NCBI GenBank assembly: GCA_023511615.1
Contig: JAIMBL010000012.1
Span: 1 to 45,792, forward strand
Direction: 5' to 3'
From: Leptolyngbyaceae cyanobacterium HOT.MB2.61
GTDB taxonomy: Bacteria > Cyanobacteriota > Cyanobacteriia > Leptolyngbyales > Leptolyngbyaceae
Length of the DNA stretch: 45,792 bases
Shown: positions 19,017 through 28,528 of the stretch, piece by piece
Layout of the letters: every line of letters starts with the position of its first letter
Numbering within the stretch: position 1 is the stretch's first letter
Notes under the pieces: model-generated
Database searches by the model: none
Told to the model about the DNA's origin: nothing
The model's input: the letters and a program-made list of their open reading frames with translations, nothing else
Program-made: the position numbers and the translations under genes

Positions 19017-20015
19017 TCAAAAGACCCTGGCTGGTGCGATCGCTGAAAGTGTACTCACCCAACTTTGCCAGTTGGTTGCCACCAGATTGACAACCTGATG
19101 GGTTGCAGGCAGGCTGTCCAATCCCATCCCGGCGCAGAGCAGCATCAGGTAAAGAATTGAGTACTTAAAGACGGAACGGGCCAGGCCGAGATCGGAGGAA
19201 TGGCGCATCAGTTGCCAGGCTTTCTTCACAAAAATGCCACCCAGCAGCAGGGCGATCGCCCCATAAACTGCTCCCATTACATGGAGCGGGAAAACCAGCA
19301 GCAGTGTCACCGGAATCAACGCCAGAGTGTAGTAGAAAATCTGGCGGGCAGTAGGTTCTTCTCCCTCTACCACAGGCAACATTGGCACCCCTACCCTGGC
19401 GTAATCTTCCCGAATCATCACTGCCAGGGCCCAGAAATGGGGTGGTGTCCACAAAAAGATGATGGCAAACAGCACCCAGGCCGCCCAACTCAGCTCACCC
19501 GTGACCGCTGCCCAGCCAACCAGTGGTGGAATAGCTCCAGCCGCCCCTCCAATGACAATGTTTTGGGTGCTGTGGCGCTTTAACCAGTGGGTATAGACCA
19601 GGACGTACACCCCAATCCCAGTCATTGCCAGACAGGCGCTTAGCAAATTAGCAAATGCCGCCAGCAGAGAAAAAGACAGGAGGGTGAGGGCAATCGCAAA
19701 CAGCAGAGCATCCCTTGGCTGAACCCGCCCAGAAGGTAACGGACGGTGACGAGTCCGCTCCATAATGTAATCGATATCACGGTCATAGAGGCAATTGATT
19801 GTATTGGCGGCACCCGCAGCACAGGCTCCGCTTACCAATGTCACCAGCAGCAGCACTGGATTCACCTGACCTTCTGCGGCGATCCACATTCCCCCAGCCG
19901 TTGTAATCAATAACAGCAGAATGATTCGGGGTTTGGTCAGTTGCCAGTAGCTTTGAATAACCTGTAGAAAATTGTCGTGTCGGCGGGAAATACCCGCCAG
20001 GGTTGTCTCTTGCAT
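19017..20015 (-). CDS. ctaB: Protoheme IX farnesyltransferase (heme O synthase)
   Basis: Integral membrane prenyltransferase that adds a farnesyl group to the heme B vinyl side chain, giving heme O, the precursor of the heme A used by aa3-type cytochrome oxidase. The 332-residue protein has about eight to nine hydrophobic helices and the UbiA-superfamily aspartate-rich motifs: [18 protein letters not shown] followed by RPLPSG, and [15 protein letters not shown] in the second loop. It lies 89 bp downstream of ctaA, whose product uses heme O as substrate, so the two work in sequence. The N-terminal 20 residues are variable and the ATG at 20013-20015 is the only good start. Confidence 0.96.
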   Translation of the reverse strand: MQETTLAGISRRHDNFLQVIQSYWQLTKPRIILLLLITTAGGMWIAAEGQVNPVLLLVTLVSGACAAGAANTINCLYDRDIDYIMERTRHRPLPSGRVQPRDALLFAIALTLLSFSLLAAFANLLSACLAMTGIGVYVLVYTHWLKRHSTQNIVIGGAAGAIPPLVGWAAVTGELSWAAWVLFAIIFLWTPPHFWALAVMIREDYARVGVPMLPVVEGEEPTARQIFYYTLALIPVTLLLVFPLHVMGAVYGAIALLLGGIFVKKAWQLMRHSSDLGLARSVFKYSILYLMLLCAGMGLDSLPATHQVVNLVATNWQSWVSTLSAIAPARVF

Positions 20016-20104
20016 TCGCTCGTTTCCTTACAAAAAAAGATACTGAGGCCAATGAGCCGGACGGCAATAGGTGAGGCGATCGCTCCAGCAAGGGAGGGGA
20101 ATGG

Positions 20105-21085
20105 TCAGACAGGCAGGCTCTTTGTGCCATCGTCCCGCATAGACTCAGACAGGAGAGGACGGGATGGAACTACCTGAGAAATAGAGGCAGGCACGTCGCG
20201 TAACGCCAGCACCGTAAAGAGCACCAGAGTTCCCAGCAACCCTGCCCCCACAGCCTGGTGAGCAACAGTCAGAGGTTCTACCTGAAGCCGCAGTTTAAAC
20301 GTGGCAACTCCCAACAGAATCTGGAGGATAACCAGACCACCAGCTAGGTTTGCCAGTCGTCTCAGAGTTGGATGCAGTGCGGGTGTCCGCCAAGCCATCA
20401 CTACCAGCGCCAACGTTCCCCCAGTGGCAGGCACAACTCCCGCGATATGGCTGTTCATAACCCGACAGAGGTTTGCCATGCTGAGGCATTGATGCAACGC
20501 CCACTGAGAGGCAACCAGGGCACCCAGGATGCTTTGCAGGTAGACCATCACAGCCGCAAACAGAGCGACCCAGCGTAGTTTGCCAGCACTGCCTGTACCC
20601 CGATAGGGAAGAAGGAACCCTCCAATCGTCAGGAGGGTGATGAAAAACAGCAAAGCCGTTGCCAGGTGGGCCGTCACAATATCAAACCGAAGTAGTTCGG
20701 TAACTGTCAATCCACCCAGGACCCCTTGAAAGACAATCAACCCCAGTGCCAGGGTGGAGGCCCAGGGTAGCCAGCCAGGAAGAGCGCGTCGATGCCACCA
20801 GGAGAGGATCACAAGGGCGATCGCAAACACCCCCATTGAAGAAGCAGTGAGGCGATGAAACCATTCTAGAAATACCTGAAAATTCATCTGCTGATGGGGA
20901 ACCAGTTCTCCATAACAAAGGGGCCAATCTGGGCAGGCAAGTCCTGCATTCATGACTCGCGTTGCACTGCCTAGCGCCATCAAAAACAGGGTTTCCAGCG
21001 CCATACCCAGTACTAAGCGGCAAATGAACTCTCGTGGGCGGGAGGGTTCAACTTCAAAGCGATGGAAAAAAACGTCCGTCATCAA
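20105..21085 (-). CDS. ctaA: Heme A synthase (Cox15/CtaA type)
   Basis: Membrane protein of 326 residues with eight hydrophobic helices in two four-helix halves. Heme-ligating histidines are seen in EWFHRLTAS and TAHLATALL in the first half and NSHIAGVV and VAHQAVGAG in the second. Cysteine pairs typical of one CtaA class occur in the loops CPDWPLC and CLSMANLC. The enzyme oxidises the C8 methyl of heme O to the formyl group of heme A. It is the first gene of the ctaA-ctaB-ABC ATPase-ABC permease series. Its upstream region is shared with the divergent nfi gene (220 bp). The first ATG is followed two codons later by no better alternative, so I keep it. Confidence 0.95.
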   Translation of the reverse strand: MMTDVFFHRFEVEPSRPREFICRLVLGMALETLFLMALGSATRVMNAGLACPDWPLCYGELVPHQQMNFQVFLEWFHRLTASSMGVFAIALVILSWWHRRALPGWLPWASTLALGLIVFQGVLGGLTVTELLRFDIVTAHLATALLFFITLLTIGGFLLPYRGTGSAGKLRWVALFAAVMVYLQSILGALVASQWALHQCLSMANLCRVMNSHIAGVVPATGGTLALVVMAWRTPALHPTLRRLANLAGGLVILQILLGVATFKLRLQVEPLTVAHQAVGAGLLGTLVLFTVLALRDVPASISQVVPSRPLLSESMRDDGTKSLPV

Positions 21086-21305
21086 AAACCTTCAGAAAAT
21101 CAAAAATTAAACTTAATGAATCCTGAGTCAAAGCTCACCGTTTACGAAACACATGACCGCTAATTGCAATCCTAGCTATTACTTTAATGACCCTGCTGAT
21201 AGACCCCTCTTCCTTTAGGAATTTCTTCGGATTGAGATTTACGTGCAGTGTTGAGATTTGTACAAATTCTTAAATCTTTCGATCACTTAAACGACCGATA
21301 CATGG
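21086..21305. other. Divergent intergenic region between ctaA and nfi
   Basis: 220 bp containing the promoters of both divergent genes. The AT-rich centre (near 21100-21190) probably holds them, but I cannot assign boxes confidently. Confidence 0.3.
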
Positions 21306-22034
21306 ATGAAGATTGAACAACGCCATGACTGGTGCCTGACGGCGGAGGAGGCGATCGCGATTCAACAAGCCCTCTGGGGCGAGGTCATAACCACTGATCA
21401 GTTGGATGAGGTGCGTTATGTGGCGGGTGTTGATGTGGGGTTTGAATCGGAAGGAACCGTCACTCGTGCAGCGGTCGCAGTCCTCAGTCTGGAAACCTTG
21501 CAGTTACAGGACAGAGCCATTGCCCGCTGCCCCACCACCTTCCCCTACATTCCTGGGTTTCTTTCCTTTCGAGAAGTTCCCGCGGTGCTGGATGCCCTCC
21601 AGAAGCTGACAGTTTCACCGGACTTGCTGCTGTGTGATGGACAGGGAATTGCCCATCCCCGTCGCTTTGGGATTGCCTGCCACTTGGGGTTGCTCACCAA
21701 TTTGCCCACCATTGGTGTAGCCAAATCCTTACTCGTAGGCACCCATGCCGAAGTGCCAGATGAGCGAGGCTCCTGGGTTCCCTTAACCCATAGGGGAGAA
21801 ATGATTGGGGCAGCATTGCGAACTCGCCCCAAAACCAAACCTGTTTATATTTCCACTGGACACCGGGTCAGTCTGGAAACGGCGATCGCCTATGTCATGC
21901 GCTGCACCACAAAGTACCGCCTTCCCGAAACTACTCGCTTTGCCCACAATCTGGCATCGGGTCCGGCGATCGACCAATCCCTTTCTCAGTCAGCTGAACC
22001 GCCTCAACAGTCTGAGCAAATGAGGCTGTTTTAA
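21306..22034 (+). CDS. nfi: Endonuclease V (deoxyinosine 3' endonuclease)
   Basis: 242 residues. Endonuclease V nicks DNA one phosphodiester 3' of deoxyinosine, starting repair of deaminated adenine. Metal-binding and catalytic residues are in GVDVGF (Asp43), SFREVP (Glu90) and LLCDGQGIAHPRRFG (Asp111, with His117); the wedge motif PYIPG is present at 81-85. Catalytic and hypoxanthine-pocket segments are complete, so the enzyme should be active. An ATG 4 bp upstream is out of frame and quickly terminated. The last 25 residues are a non-conserved Ser/Gln-rich tail. Single gene. Confidence 0.95.
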   Translation: MKIEQRHDWCLTAEEAIAIQQALWGEVITTDQLDEVRYVAGVDVGFESEGTVTRAAVAVLSLETLQLQDRAIARCPTTFPYIPGFLSFREVPAVLDALQKLTVSPDLLLCDGQGIAHPRRFGIACHLGLLTNLPTIGVAKSLLVGTHAEVPDERGSWVPLTHRGEMIGAALRTRPKTKPVYISTGHRVSLETAIAYVMRCTTKYRLPETTRFAHNLASGPAIDQSLSQSAEPPQQSEQMRLF

Positions 22035-22081
22035 TCGCTTATTCCACTCAAGAATGGGATTTCTGACCCTTTCCCCTTTCC

Positions 22082-23155
22082 TCAACTCATGCTTAAAATC
22101 TCTTGCTGGGCTTTGCGAATGTGCTGCCCTGCCTGATACCAGATGGTCCAGGCAGCGAATCGCAGGGAAATCTTGGTGCCATCAGAATAGGTCTTGATCC
22201 CGTATTTTTGAACAAGGGTAGTGATGTCCTGAAAGGGAAGAGGCACTAGCTGATTGAAAACATCGTCATAGAGCCATTGGGAGTTGTCTTGTTTGTATTC
22301 GAGGTAGGCCTGCCAGAGTTTTGTCACCGTTTTGAAGTCTGCGATCGCCTGTTCCAAATTAGGGTAGATAAGGTGGTTTTTTCCGCCTGGTTGTCCCGCA
22401 AGTTCAGCTAGAGAGCTTTCTAATTTTTGAACCAGGCTGACGTACTCCGGATAACTGATACCAATCTGATTCGTACTGGAATCAGCGGACGCACGGTTTG
22501 GAATATTGTTGAGCTGAACCGCCAGTTCCGAAAATTGCTTCAATGTTTTTAATGCCTGAGTCTCAGTGGCGATTCGCTGATTAATGGCGCGGTAATTGCT
22601 GCGGTAGGTTGCCAGCTTTTCCTGGCTTTGAGTGTAAACAGAGGTGGTGTCTGGAATGGCTTCGAGAAGGGCGATCGCCTCCTGCCACTTGAGGCTGGCC
22701 CGCTGCCACACCCGCAATGAATGGGGCGGATCTTGCACCGTTACAGCCGCCTGCCAGGCCAAAGTTTGGGCCTTTTTCCATTGTTCAGCGGCGGCCTCCT
22801 CAGTCTCCAGGCGACGATTAATCGCTGCATAGTGAGTTCGGTAAGTCGCAAGCTTTTCCCTGGCTTGAGCCATTACCGATTCACCTGGTGGAATATCCTC
22901 CAACAAACGAATTGCCTGCCGCCATTTGACCCGCGCCTCCTGCCAGGTGCTAACTGGATGGGGTGGGTGCTGTACCATCACAGCCGCTTCCCAGGCGAGA
23001 CGGCGGGCAAATACATAACGATCCAGCGCAGAGGAGGGTTGAGAGGGAAACGCTTCTGGGGTGGAATTAGCCGCAATGGGCTGCTCAACCAGAGCGCACC
23101 CACCCAGCAGAAAAGCACCAGCTGACAGCGTAACCGTCAATTGCGGAAGTTTCAT
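22082..23155 (-). CDS. Lipoprotein with internal 70-residue duplication, unknown function
   Basis: About 357 residues from ATG 23153-23155. The N-terminus is a lipoprotein signal (LTVTLSAGAFLLGGC, lipobox LGGC), so the mature protein should be membrane-tethered. Two tandem copies of a roughly 70-residue helical unit follow (LAWEAAVMVQHPPHPVSTWQ and LAWQAAVTVQDPPHSLRVWQ), each continuing with KW.QAI.LLE.IP, EKLATYR.(N/H)Y.AIN.R and a final TE; similarity suggests a duplicated coiled helical hairpin. The C-terminal 150 residues are unrelated and contain aromatic-rich WYQAGQHIRKA. I do not recognise the family; the tandem unit resembles a motif seen in cyanobacterial envelope proteins. An upstream start at 23185 adds ten residues without signal features. 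Confidence 0.8.
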   Translation of the reverse strand: MKLPQLTVTLSAGAFLLGGCALVEQPIAANSTPEAFPSQPSSALDRYVFARRLAWEAAVMVQHPPHPVSTWQEARVKWRQAIRLLEDIPPGESVMAQAREKLATYRTHYAAINRRLETEEAAAEQWKKAQTLAWQAAVTVQDPPHSLRVWQRASLKWQEAIALLEAIPDTTSVYTQSQEKLATYRSNYRAINQRIATETQALKTLKQFSELAVQLNNIPNRASADSSTNQIGISYPEYVSLVQKLESSLAELAGQPGGKNHLIYPNLEQAIADFKTVTKLWQAYLEYKQDNSQWLYDDVFNQLVPLPFQDITTLVQKYGIKTYSDGTKISLRFAAWTIWYQAGQHIRKAQQEILSMS

Positions 23156-23362
23156 CCAGACATCACCGTTAGGGACTCTAGCCAATTAAAGCAAAAACAG
23201 CGGATTGAAAGAGATTGAAATGTATCTGGAGAGATCTAAAACAATAGGGAATTTTGAGAGAGCTACAATTTAAATCCTGGAACTGTTGGGTAGAAAAACG
23301 CCGTAGTTCTTCCCCCATATTCCTGGATACTCGAAAAAATCCAACTTCATTACAATTTCTTC

Positions 23363-24091
23363 ATGATTGTTCGTCAAAAACTTTATGAAGGGAAAGCGAA
23401 AATTCTCTACGCTACTGATGATCCAGAAGTGCTACTGACCTACTTTAAAGACGATGCCACCGCTTTTAACGCCCAAAAGCGAGGCAGCATTGAAGGGAAA
23501 GGAGCCATCAATTGCGCGATTTCCAGCCATCTGTTTCGGGTGCTGGAAGCAGGGGGCATTCCGACTCACTTTGTTGCTCAGGTGAGCACCAATGAAATGC
23601 AGGTGCGGGCAGTTAAGATCGTACCGCTCGAAGTGGTTGTCCGAAATATTGCGGCTGGCAGTCTGTGCCGGGAAACAGGGCTACCCATTGGGACGGTACT
23701 ACCAAAACCTCTGGTCGAGTTTTACTACAAAAACGACTCATTGGGCGACCCACTCCTGACACGCGATCGCCTGTTTCTGTTGGAACTAGCAACTCCGAAG
23801 CAGGTTGACCATCTGCAAACCCTGGCTTTGCGCATCAATGATATTCTGACTGCTTTCTTTCAGGATTGTGGAATTACCCTGGTAGATTTCAAGCTGGAAT
23901 TTGGCATTGACCGAAATGGTCAATTAATCCTGGCAGATGAAATCAGTCCAGATACCTGTCGCCTGTGGAACCAGACAGAAGACGACCCGACCAAACGAGT
24001 CCTGGATAAGGACCGCTTCCGCCATGATCTGGGTAATGTGGAAGCCGCTTACCAGCAGGTTCTGGAGCGAGTTTTAAATTCAAAACTGTGA
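23363..24091 (+). CDS. purC: SAICAR synthetase (phosphoribosylaminoimidazole-succinocarboxamide synthase)
   Basis: 242 residues. It joins CAIR and aspartate with ATP to give SAICAR in purine synthesis. Family landmarks are YEGKAKILY with the ATP loop, FKDDATAFNAQK, EVVVRNIAAGS, LVDFKLEFG and ADEISPDTCRLW. Length and motifs are standard for the bacterial short form. It is cytoplasmic. It begins the cluster that also holds bamA and the lipid A genes on the same strand, though 471 bp of repeat DNA separates it from bamA and they may be separate transcripts. Confidence 0.98.
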   Translation: MIVRQKLYEGKAKILYATDDPEVLLTYFKDDATAFNAQKRGSIEGKGAINCAISSHLFRVLEAGGIPTHFVAQVSTNEMQVRAVKIVPLEVVVRNIAAGSLCRETGLPIGTVLPKPLVEFYYKNDSLGDPLLTRDRLFLLELATPKQVDHLQTLALRINDILTAFFQDCGITLVDFKLEFGIDRNGQLILADEISPDTCRLWNQTEDDPTKRVLDKDRFRHDLGNVEAAYQQVLERVLNSKL

Positions 24092-24095
24092 GTAT

Positions 24096-24230
24096 CTAGA
24101 CGGTTTTCCTGGCTTGCCGGTGAAAGAGTAGCGTAAGCTAATCTTTCATCTCAAACAAAATCCCTGGAGTATTGATTTCGCTTTGGTAATAAGCGACGCC
24201 TATCACCAAACTCTCAGGAGAGCCATCTAG
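24096..24230. mobile_element. MITE-like element, family C copy 1
   Basis: 135 bp bounded by CTAGACGG and CCATCTAG with terminal inverted repeats of the form CTAGAYGGYTYTCCTG. Inside are two hairpins, one around AAAGAGTAG/CTAATCTTT and one around TTTGGT...ATCACCAAA. It is about 80 percent identical by eye to 35420-35555, and part recurs near 39110-39160. No coding capacity. Confidence 0.6.
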
Positions 24231-24275
24231 ACTGGGGAACAATTTAGACTGTCCAGGACTCATTACTCCATCACT

Positions 24276-24313
24276 AAAGTCCAAAGCCCAAAATAAAGTC
24301 CAAAGCCCAAAAT
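24276..24313. repeat. Tandem duplication, 2 x 19 bp
   Basis: The unit AAAGTCCAAAGCCCAAAAT occurs twice without interruption. It lies in the repeat-rich spacer between purC and bamA. Confidence 0.85.
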
Positions 24314-24332
24314 CCTGCAGCCAGCTTCAGCG

Positions 24333-24400
24333 GCATAAACCACACTCTAGTCCCCAGCCCCTAATCCCTTAAAGAGTGTGGCCACCTGAATTAAATGAAA
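24333..24400. repeat. Palindromic repeat family B, copy 2 (partial)
   Basis: Contains GCATAAACCACACTCTAGTC and AAAGAGTGTGGCCACCTGAA, aligning with the repeat at 39902-39983. CCACACTCT pairs with AGAGTGTGG across a CCCTAAT-rich loop. The end of family B that reads ACTGAAAACCCCTGT is not preserved here. The remaining sequence to bamA (24401-24562) shows no gene. Confidence 0.6.
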
Positions 24401-24562
24401 AATTCCGTAAATCCATAACTGACCACTCAGGTTAGGTATTGGTACCCAGCTATGCGGTAAAATTTCAAGGTTTACATCAGGTTACATTTTTGCCTGATAC
24501 TGTTTGTTGAACCTGCATTAAGCAGACTTCGGTGTGTGGACGTGCCAACCAGCGTGAACAAA

Positions 24563-26893
24563 ATGCGTTTTTCCCCGGTTTTAGTGGCTTTCCTTGCCAC
24601 CGCAGCAACTCTTGGTTTGTCTAACTCTGCAAAAGGGCAAACCGCCCATTCTCCCTCTTCTGAGGAGGAACCCTCCCACTTCCACCCGGTAACAACAGGG
24701 GGGCCACCTATTTTCAAACCCATCAATGTTGGAGTTGGCACTTCGATTGGATCTCCAATAAAAGTAAAACCTGCTCCTAGCCCCCTCGGCGCAGGGGTAT
24801 CTCCGAGCCGTTTGCTTCAAGCTCAGGGACCAGGAACCCCCAATCCAATCTCTCCAGGGGACGCAGGCACACCCTTACAAGCAACGCCTGATCAAATTCA
24901 GCTAACTCCCAGACCTGCTTCACCTCCACCTACCCTCCAGGCGCCAGAGGAACTGAAGCCTGAGCCAACCTCTCCTACAACACCGCCCCAACCCACTCCA
25001 ACCCCCGAACAGCCAGTTCCAACTCCTCCAGCAGAAGAGACGAAGGAACCTGAACCGGAACCCAGAGTGCTGGTTGCCGAAGTTGAGGTGAGGGGAGTTG
25101 AAGGGCCAATCCAGGAAGAAGTTTACAAGGTCATCCGGACTCAACCAGGGCGAACCACAACCCGTTCTCAACTTCAGGAAGACATCAACGCCATCTTCGC
25201 CACAGGCTACTTTTCTAATGTGCGGGCAGTGCCAGAGGATACCCCGTTGGGTGTAAGAGTCACATTTGAGGTGGCCCTGAACCCGGTGCTGCAAAAAGTT
25301 CAGGTGGAAGGGGCAACGATGCTGCCCCCATCGGTTGTTGAGGATGCCTTCAAGGATCAGTACGGCAGTGTACTGAATCTGGTGCAACTCCAAGAGGGCA
25401 TCAAACAAGTCAACAAGTGGTATCAGGACAACGGTTACGTCCTGGCCCAGGTGGTTGATGCTCCCAGGGTCTCTCCGGACGGGGTTGTCACGCTGGAAGT
25501 TGCGGAGGGAGTGGTTGAAGATATCCAGGTCCGCTTTGTCAACAAGGAAGGGGAAGATAAGGACGCTAAGGGTAATCCAATTCGGGGTAAGACTCGTCCG
25601 TTTATTATTACCCGTGAGTTTCAGACCAAGCCAGGGGATGTGTTTAACCGGGCCCAGGTTGAACGGGACCTGCAACGGGTGTTTGGCCTGGGGATCTTTG
25701 AGGATGTGAAACTGTCCCTTCAGCCAGGAGCCCAGGATCCGCGTAAGGTAGTTGTGGTAGCCAATGTAGCGGAAAGGAATACGGGTTCGATCGCCGCCGG
25801 TGCTGGTATCAGCTCTGCCAGCGGTTTGTTTGGAACGGTGAGCTTCCAGCAGCAGAACTTTGGTGGAAATAACCAGAAACTGGGAGCCGAGGTTCAAATT
25901 GGTCAGCGGGAACTGCTATTTGACCTCAGCTTTACCGACCCCTGGATTGGGGGCGACCCCTTCCGAACGTCCTATACCCTGAATTTATTCCGACGCCGGA
26001 CGATTTCGCTGATTTTTGATGGCGGCGACCCAGAGGTGAGGTTGCCAGCAGATCGGGATGGCGATCGCGATCGCCCCCGTGTTGTCCGTACCGGAGGAGG
26101 CATTAGCTTTTCACGCCCATTGAATGGCAACCCTTACCAGCGGGCGGAATGGTCTGCATCCCTGGGGCTCCAATACCAGCGAGTAAAAATTACCGACTCT
26201 GAGGGTGACATTTCACCCAGAGACGAGCTTGGCAATTGCCTCAGCTTTCCATCCAGTCGGTGCCGGGGAAAGAACGACCTGTTCAGCGTTCAGTTTGGCA
26301 TTGTGCGCGACTTGCGGGATGATCCCCTCCGTCCCACCCGTGGTTCGATTTTCCGGGCAGGAACCGAGCAGTGGCTACCTCTGGGGTTAGGCAGTGTCTT
26401 TGGTAACCGGGTAAGGGCAGGCTACAGCTTCTACATTCCAACTCAGTTCGTCAAATTCACCCAGGGTTGCCGAGGGAAGAACCCTACAGGGGCTCAATGT
26501 CCCCAAGCCTTTGCCTTTAATATTCAGGCTGGCACAGTCATCGGTGACTTGCCTCCCTATGAAGCATTCGCTCTGGGAGGATCAAACTCGGTTCGGGGAT
26601 ATGATGAAGGCGATCTGACAGCGGCTCGTTCCTATCTGCAGGCAACAGTCGAGTATCGCTTTCCGATCTTCTCGATTATCTCCGGAGCATTGTTTGTAGA
26701 TGCTGCAACCGACTTTGGCAGTCAGGACAATGTGCCTGGTAATCCCGGCGGTGTTCGAAATAAGCCAGGGAGTGGAATTGGTTATGGTGCCGGGGTGCGG
26801 GTTCAGTCTCCTCTGGGACCGATCCGGATCGACTTTGGTATCAATGACCAGGGAGATACTCGGTTTCACTTTGGGATTGGGGAGCGCTTCTAA
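24563..26893 (+). CDS. bamA: Outer membrane protein assembly factor BamA (Omp85)
   Basis: About 776 residues. BamA inserts beta-barrel proteins into the outer membrane; cyanobacterial homologues also gave rise to chloroplast Toc75. A signal peptide ([20 protein letters not shown], cleavage after AKG) is followed by a long proline-rich, low-complexity region (about residues 75-175) typical of cyanobacterial Omp85 and then three POTRA domains (about 180-430), with characteristic GYVLAQV and [13 protein letters not shown] turns. The barrel occupies the rest, with [14 protein letters not shown] near the L6 VRGF/Y loop and the C-terminal strand ending [10 protein letters not shown]. The first GTG at 24536 would add nine residues; I choose the ATG because the signal peptide starts there. 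lpxC overlaps its stop by one base. Confidence 0.95.
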   Translation: MRFSPVLVAFLATAATLGLSNSAKGQTAHSPSSEEEPSHFHPVTTGGPPIFKPINVGVGTSIGSPIKVKPAPSPLGAGVSPSRLLQAQGPGTPNPISPGDAGTPLQATPDQIQLTPRPASPPPTLQAPEELKPEPTSPTTPPQPTPTPEQPVPTPPAEETKEPEPEPRVLVAEVEVRGVEGPIQEEVYKVIRTQPGRTTTRSQLQEDINAIFATGYFSNVRAVPEDTPLGVRVTFEVALNPVLQKVQVEGATMLPPSVVEDAFKDQYGSVLNLVQLQEGIKQVNKWYQDNGYVLAQVVDAPRVSPDGVVTLEVAEGVVEDIQVRFVNKEGEDKDAKGNPIRGKTRPFIITREFQTKPGDVFNRAQVERDLQRVFGLGIFEDVKLSLQPGAQDPRKVVVVANVAERNTGSIAAGAGISSASGLFGTVSFQQQNFGGNNQKLGAEVQIGQRELLFDLSFTDPWIGGDPFRTSYTLNLFRRRTISLIFDGGDPEVRLPADRDGDRDRPRVVRTGGGISFSRPLNGNPYQRAEWSASLGLQYQRVKITDSEGDISPRDELGNCLSFPSSRCRGKNDLFSVQFGIVRDLRDDPLRPTRGSIFRAGTEQWLPLGLGSVFGNRVRAGYSFYIPTQFVKFTQGCRGKNPTGAQCPQAFAFNIQAGTVIGDLPPYEAFALGGSNSVRGYDEGDLTAARSYLQATVEYRFPIFSIISGALFVDAATDFGSQDNVPGNPGGVRNKPGSGIGYGAGVRVQSPLGPIRIDFGINDQGDTRFHFGIGERF

Positions 26894-27801
26894 TGGAGGT
26901 TGAAGTCGGTCATCAGGAATCCCTTGGTAGCTATTCATCTTTAGAGTCTGAACCGGATCAGGTTCAATCAACAGTAGCGGTTCCCATCACCTGCCAGGGG
27001 GTGGGCCTGCATACAGGGGTGTCCGTGCAGGTGAAGATCATGCCAGCACCTGTGGGGCGGGGGCGCTACTTTGTTCGAGTTGATTTACCCAAACAACCAG
27101 AAATCCCGGCAAGGGCGGAGTCAGTGGTGCAAACCACGCTTTCAACGGAGTTGGCGCAGGGCGAGGCACGGGTGCGGACTGTGGAGCATTTACTGGCGGC
27201 CATGGCGGCTATGGGCGTGGACAACGCACGGATTGAACTGGATGGACCGGAAGTGCCTCTACTGGATGGGTCTGCTAGGGAATGGGCTGAGGCGATCGCC
27301 CAAGCAGGTCTAATTCCTCAAACAGAACCTCGCTCAATTTATGCCGTTCAAGAACCACTCTGGATTCAAGAGGGCGACGCCTTTGTAGCGGCTTTGCCTG
27401 CAAGCGAGACCCGCTTTACCTATGGCATTGATTTTGATCTGCCTGGGATTGGCAACCAGTGGCACAGTTGGGCTCTCAACTCCAGGTTTAATGAGGAAAT
27501 TGCCCCTGCCCGCACGTTTGGTTTGCTCCATCAAATTGAATACCTGCGTCACCAGGGACTCATTAAAGGCGGCAGTCTGGAGAATGCCCTCGTTTGCGGG
27601 CCTGACGGTTGGTTAAATCCACCTTTAAGATTTGCAAATGAGCCAGCACGTCATAAACTTTTAGACTTAGTGGGAGACTTAAGTTTACTGGGGTACTTTC
27701 CCGTTGCCCATTTTTTGGCCTACAAGGCCAGTCATCACCTGCATACCCAACTTGCGCGATCGCTGACTTCTATCATGACTGGCCGCCAGAGTGGTTACTA
27801 G
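26893..27801 (+). CDS. lpxC: UDP-3-O-acyl-N-acetylglucosamine deacetylase
   Basis: Zinc enzyme performing the committed step of lipid A synthesis, removing acetate from UDP-3-O-acyl-GlcNAc. The 302-residue protein has zinc ligands His99 (RTVEHLLAA), and His254 with Asp258 (HKLLDLVGD), and a catalytic-His segment [10 protein letters not shown] near the end. The active site pattern [12 protein letters not shown] is intact. Its ATG overlaps the bamA stop (TAATG), indicating translational coupling, and GGGGAG precedes it. fabZ follows 91 bp later. Confidence 0.97.
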   Translation: MEVEVGHQESLGSYSSLESEPDQVQSTVAVPITCQGVGLHTGVSVQVKIMPAPVGRGRYFVRVDLPKQPEIPARAESVVQTTLSTELAQGEARVRTVEHLLAAMAAMGVDNARIELDGPEVPLLDGSAREWAEAIAQAGLIPQTEPRSIYAVQEPLWIQEGDAFVAALPASETRFTYGIDFDLPGIGNQWHSWALNSRFNEEIAPARTFGLLHQIEYLRHQGLIKGGSLENALVCGPDGWLNPPLRFANEPARHKLLDLVGDLSLLGYFPVAHFLAYKASHHLHTQLARSLTSIMTGRQSGY

Positions 27802-27892
27802 TCAAACCTCCTGCAACTTCCCCCGTAACACGAACCACCCCTTCCAGAATTCCATAGCCAACTCTTTCAACTATCTAGCGAAGACCCAGCCC

Positions 27893-28438
27893 ATGTCGAT
27901 TCTTACTGACCTCAACACTTCCGGTGCAACCTCCAATCATATCCAGACTACCGTAGCCGAAGAAACTGGAGATCTCACGTCTAGGCATTCCTCGACTACC
28001 CATAAGACACTGATTCCAGTAGAGGAAATTCATAAATTGTTGCCCCATCGCTACCCCTTCTCGCTGGTTGACCGAATCATTGAATACGTTCCAGGCGAAC
28101 GAGCCGTTGGCATTAAAAACGTCACCTTTAATGAACCCCACTTTCAGGGGCATTTTCCGGGACGTCCGATTATGCCAGGGGTGTTGATTGTTGAAGCAAT
28201 GGCACAGGTCGGTGGCGTTGTTCTCACCCAGATGAAGGATGTGCAAGAAGGGCTATTCATGTTTGCAGGAATTGATAAAGTCCGATTCCGTCGTCCGGTT
28301 GTCCCCGGGGATCAATTGGTGATGACAGTGGAACTGCTGTGGGTTAAGAAACGTCGATTTGGAAAGATGCAGGGCCGGGCTGAAGTGGATGGGCAACTGG
28401 TCGCTGAAGGCGAATTGATGTTTTCTCTGGTCGATTAG
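27893..28438 (+). CDS. fabZ: 3-hydroxyacyl-ACP dehydratase FabZ
   Basis: Hot-dog-fold dehydratase of fatty acid elongation that competes with lipid A synthesis for 3-hydroxyacyl-ACP, which explains its place between lpxC and lpxA. About 181 residues: a non-conserved 40-residue N-terminal extension, then [16 protein letters not shown] and the catalytic helix [23 protein letters not shown], whose His87 and Glu101 are 14 residues apart as expected. ATG 27893 was chosen over a GTG at 27791 that overlaps lpxC and lacks homology. The extension makes it longer than E. coli FabZ but is common in cyanobacteria. Confidence 0.95.
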   Translation: MSILTDLNTSGATSNHIQTTVAEETGDLTSRHSSTTHKTLIPVEEIHKLLPHRYPFSLVDRIIEYVPGERAVGIKNVTFNEPHFQGHFPGRPIMPGVLIVEAMAQVGGVVLTQMKDVQEGLFMFAGIDKVRFRRPVVPGDQLVMTVELLWVKKRRFGKMQGRAEVDGQLVAEGELMFSLVD

Positions 28439-28439
28439 G

Positions 28440-28528
28440 CGGAATTTTGAGTTTTGAGTTTTGAGTTCCTTGCCATAACTCAAACGATCTCATCATTCAC
28501 GACTCATGATTCATAACTCAACATTCCT
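28440..28528. repeat. Low-complexity GAGTTTT/AACTCA-type repeats between fabZ and lpxA
   Basis: Reiterated GAGTTTT words (about 28445-28468) are followed by ATAACTCA and CTCATGATTCATAACTCA words, similar in style to the rbcL-rbcX spacer. It can form imperfect hairpins. Function unknown. Confidence 0.5.

Noticed and set aside
24920-25897. A 325-codon minus-strand open frame opposite bamA
   Set aside because: It is antisense to the POTRA and proline-rich region of a clear BamA gene and shows no domain; its length results from codon bias.
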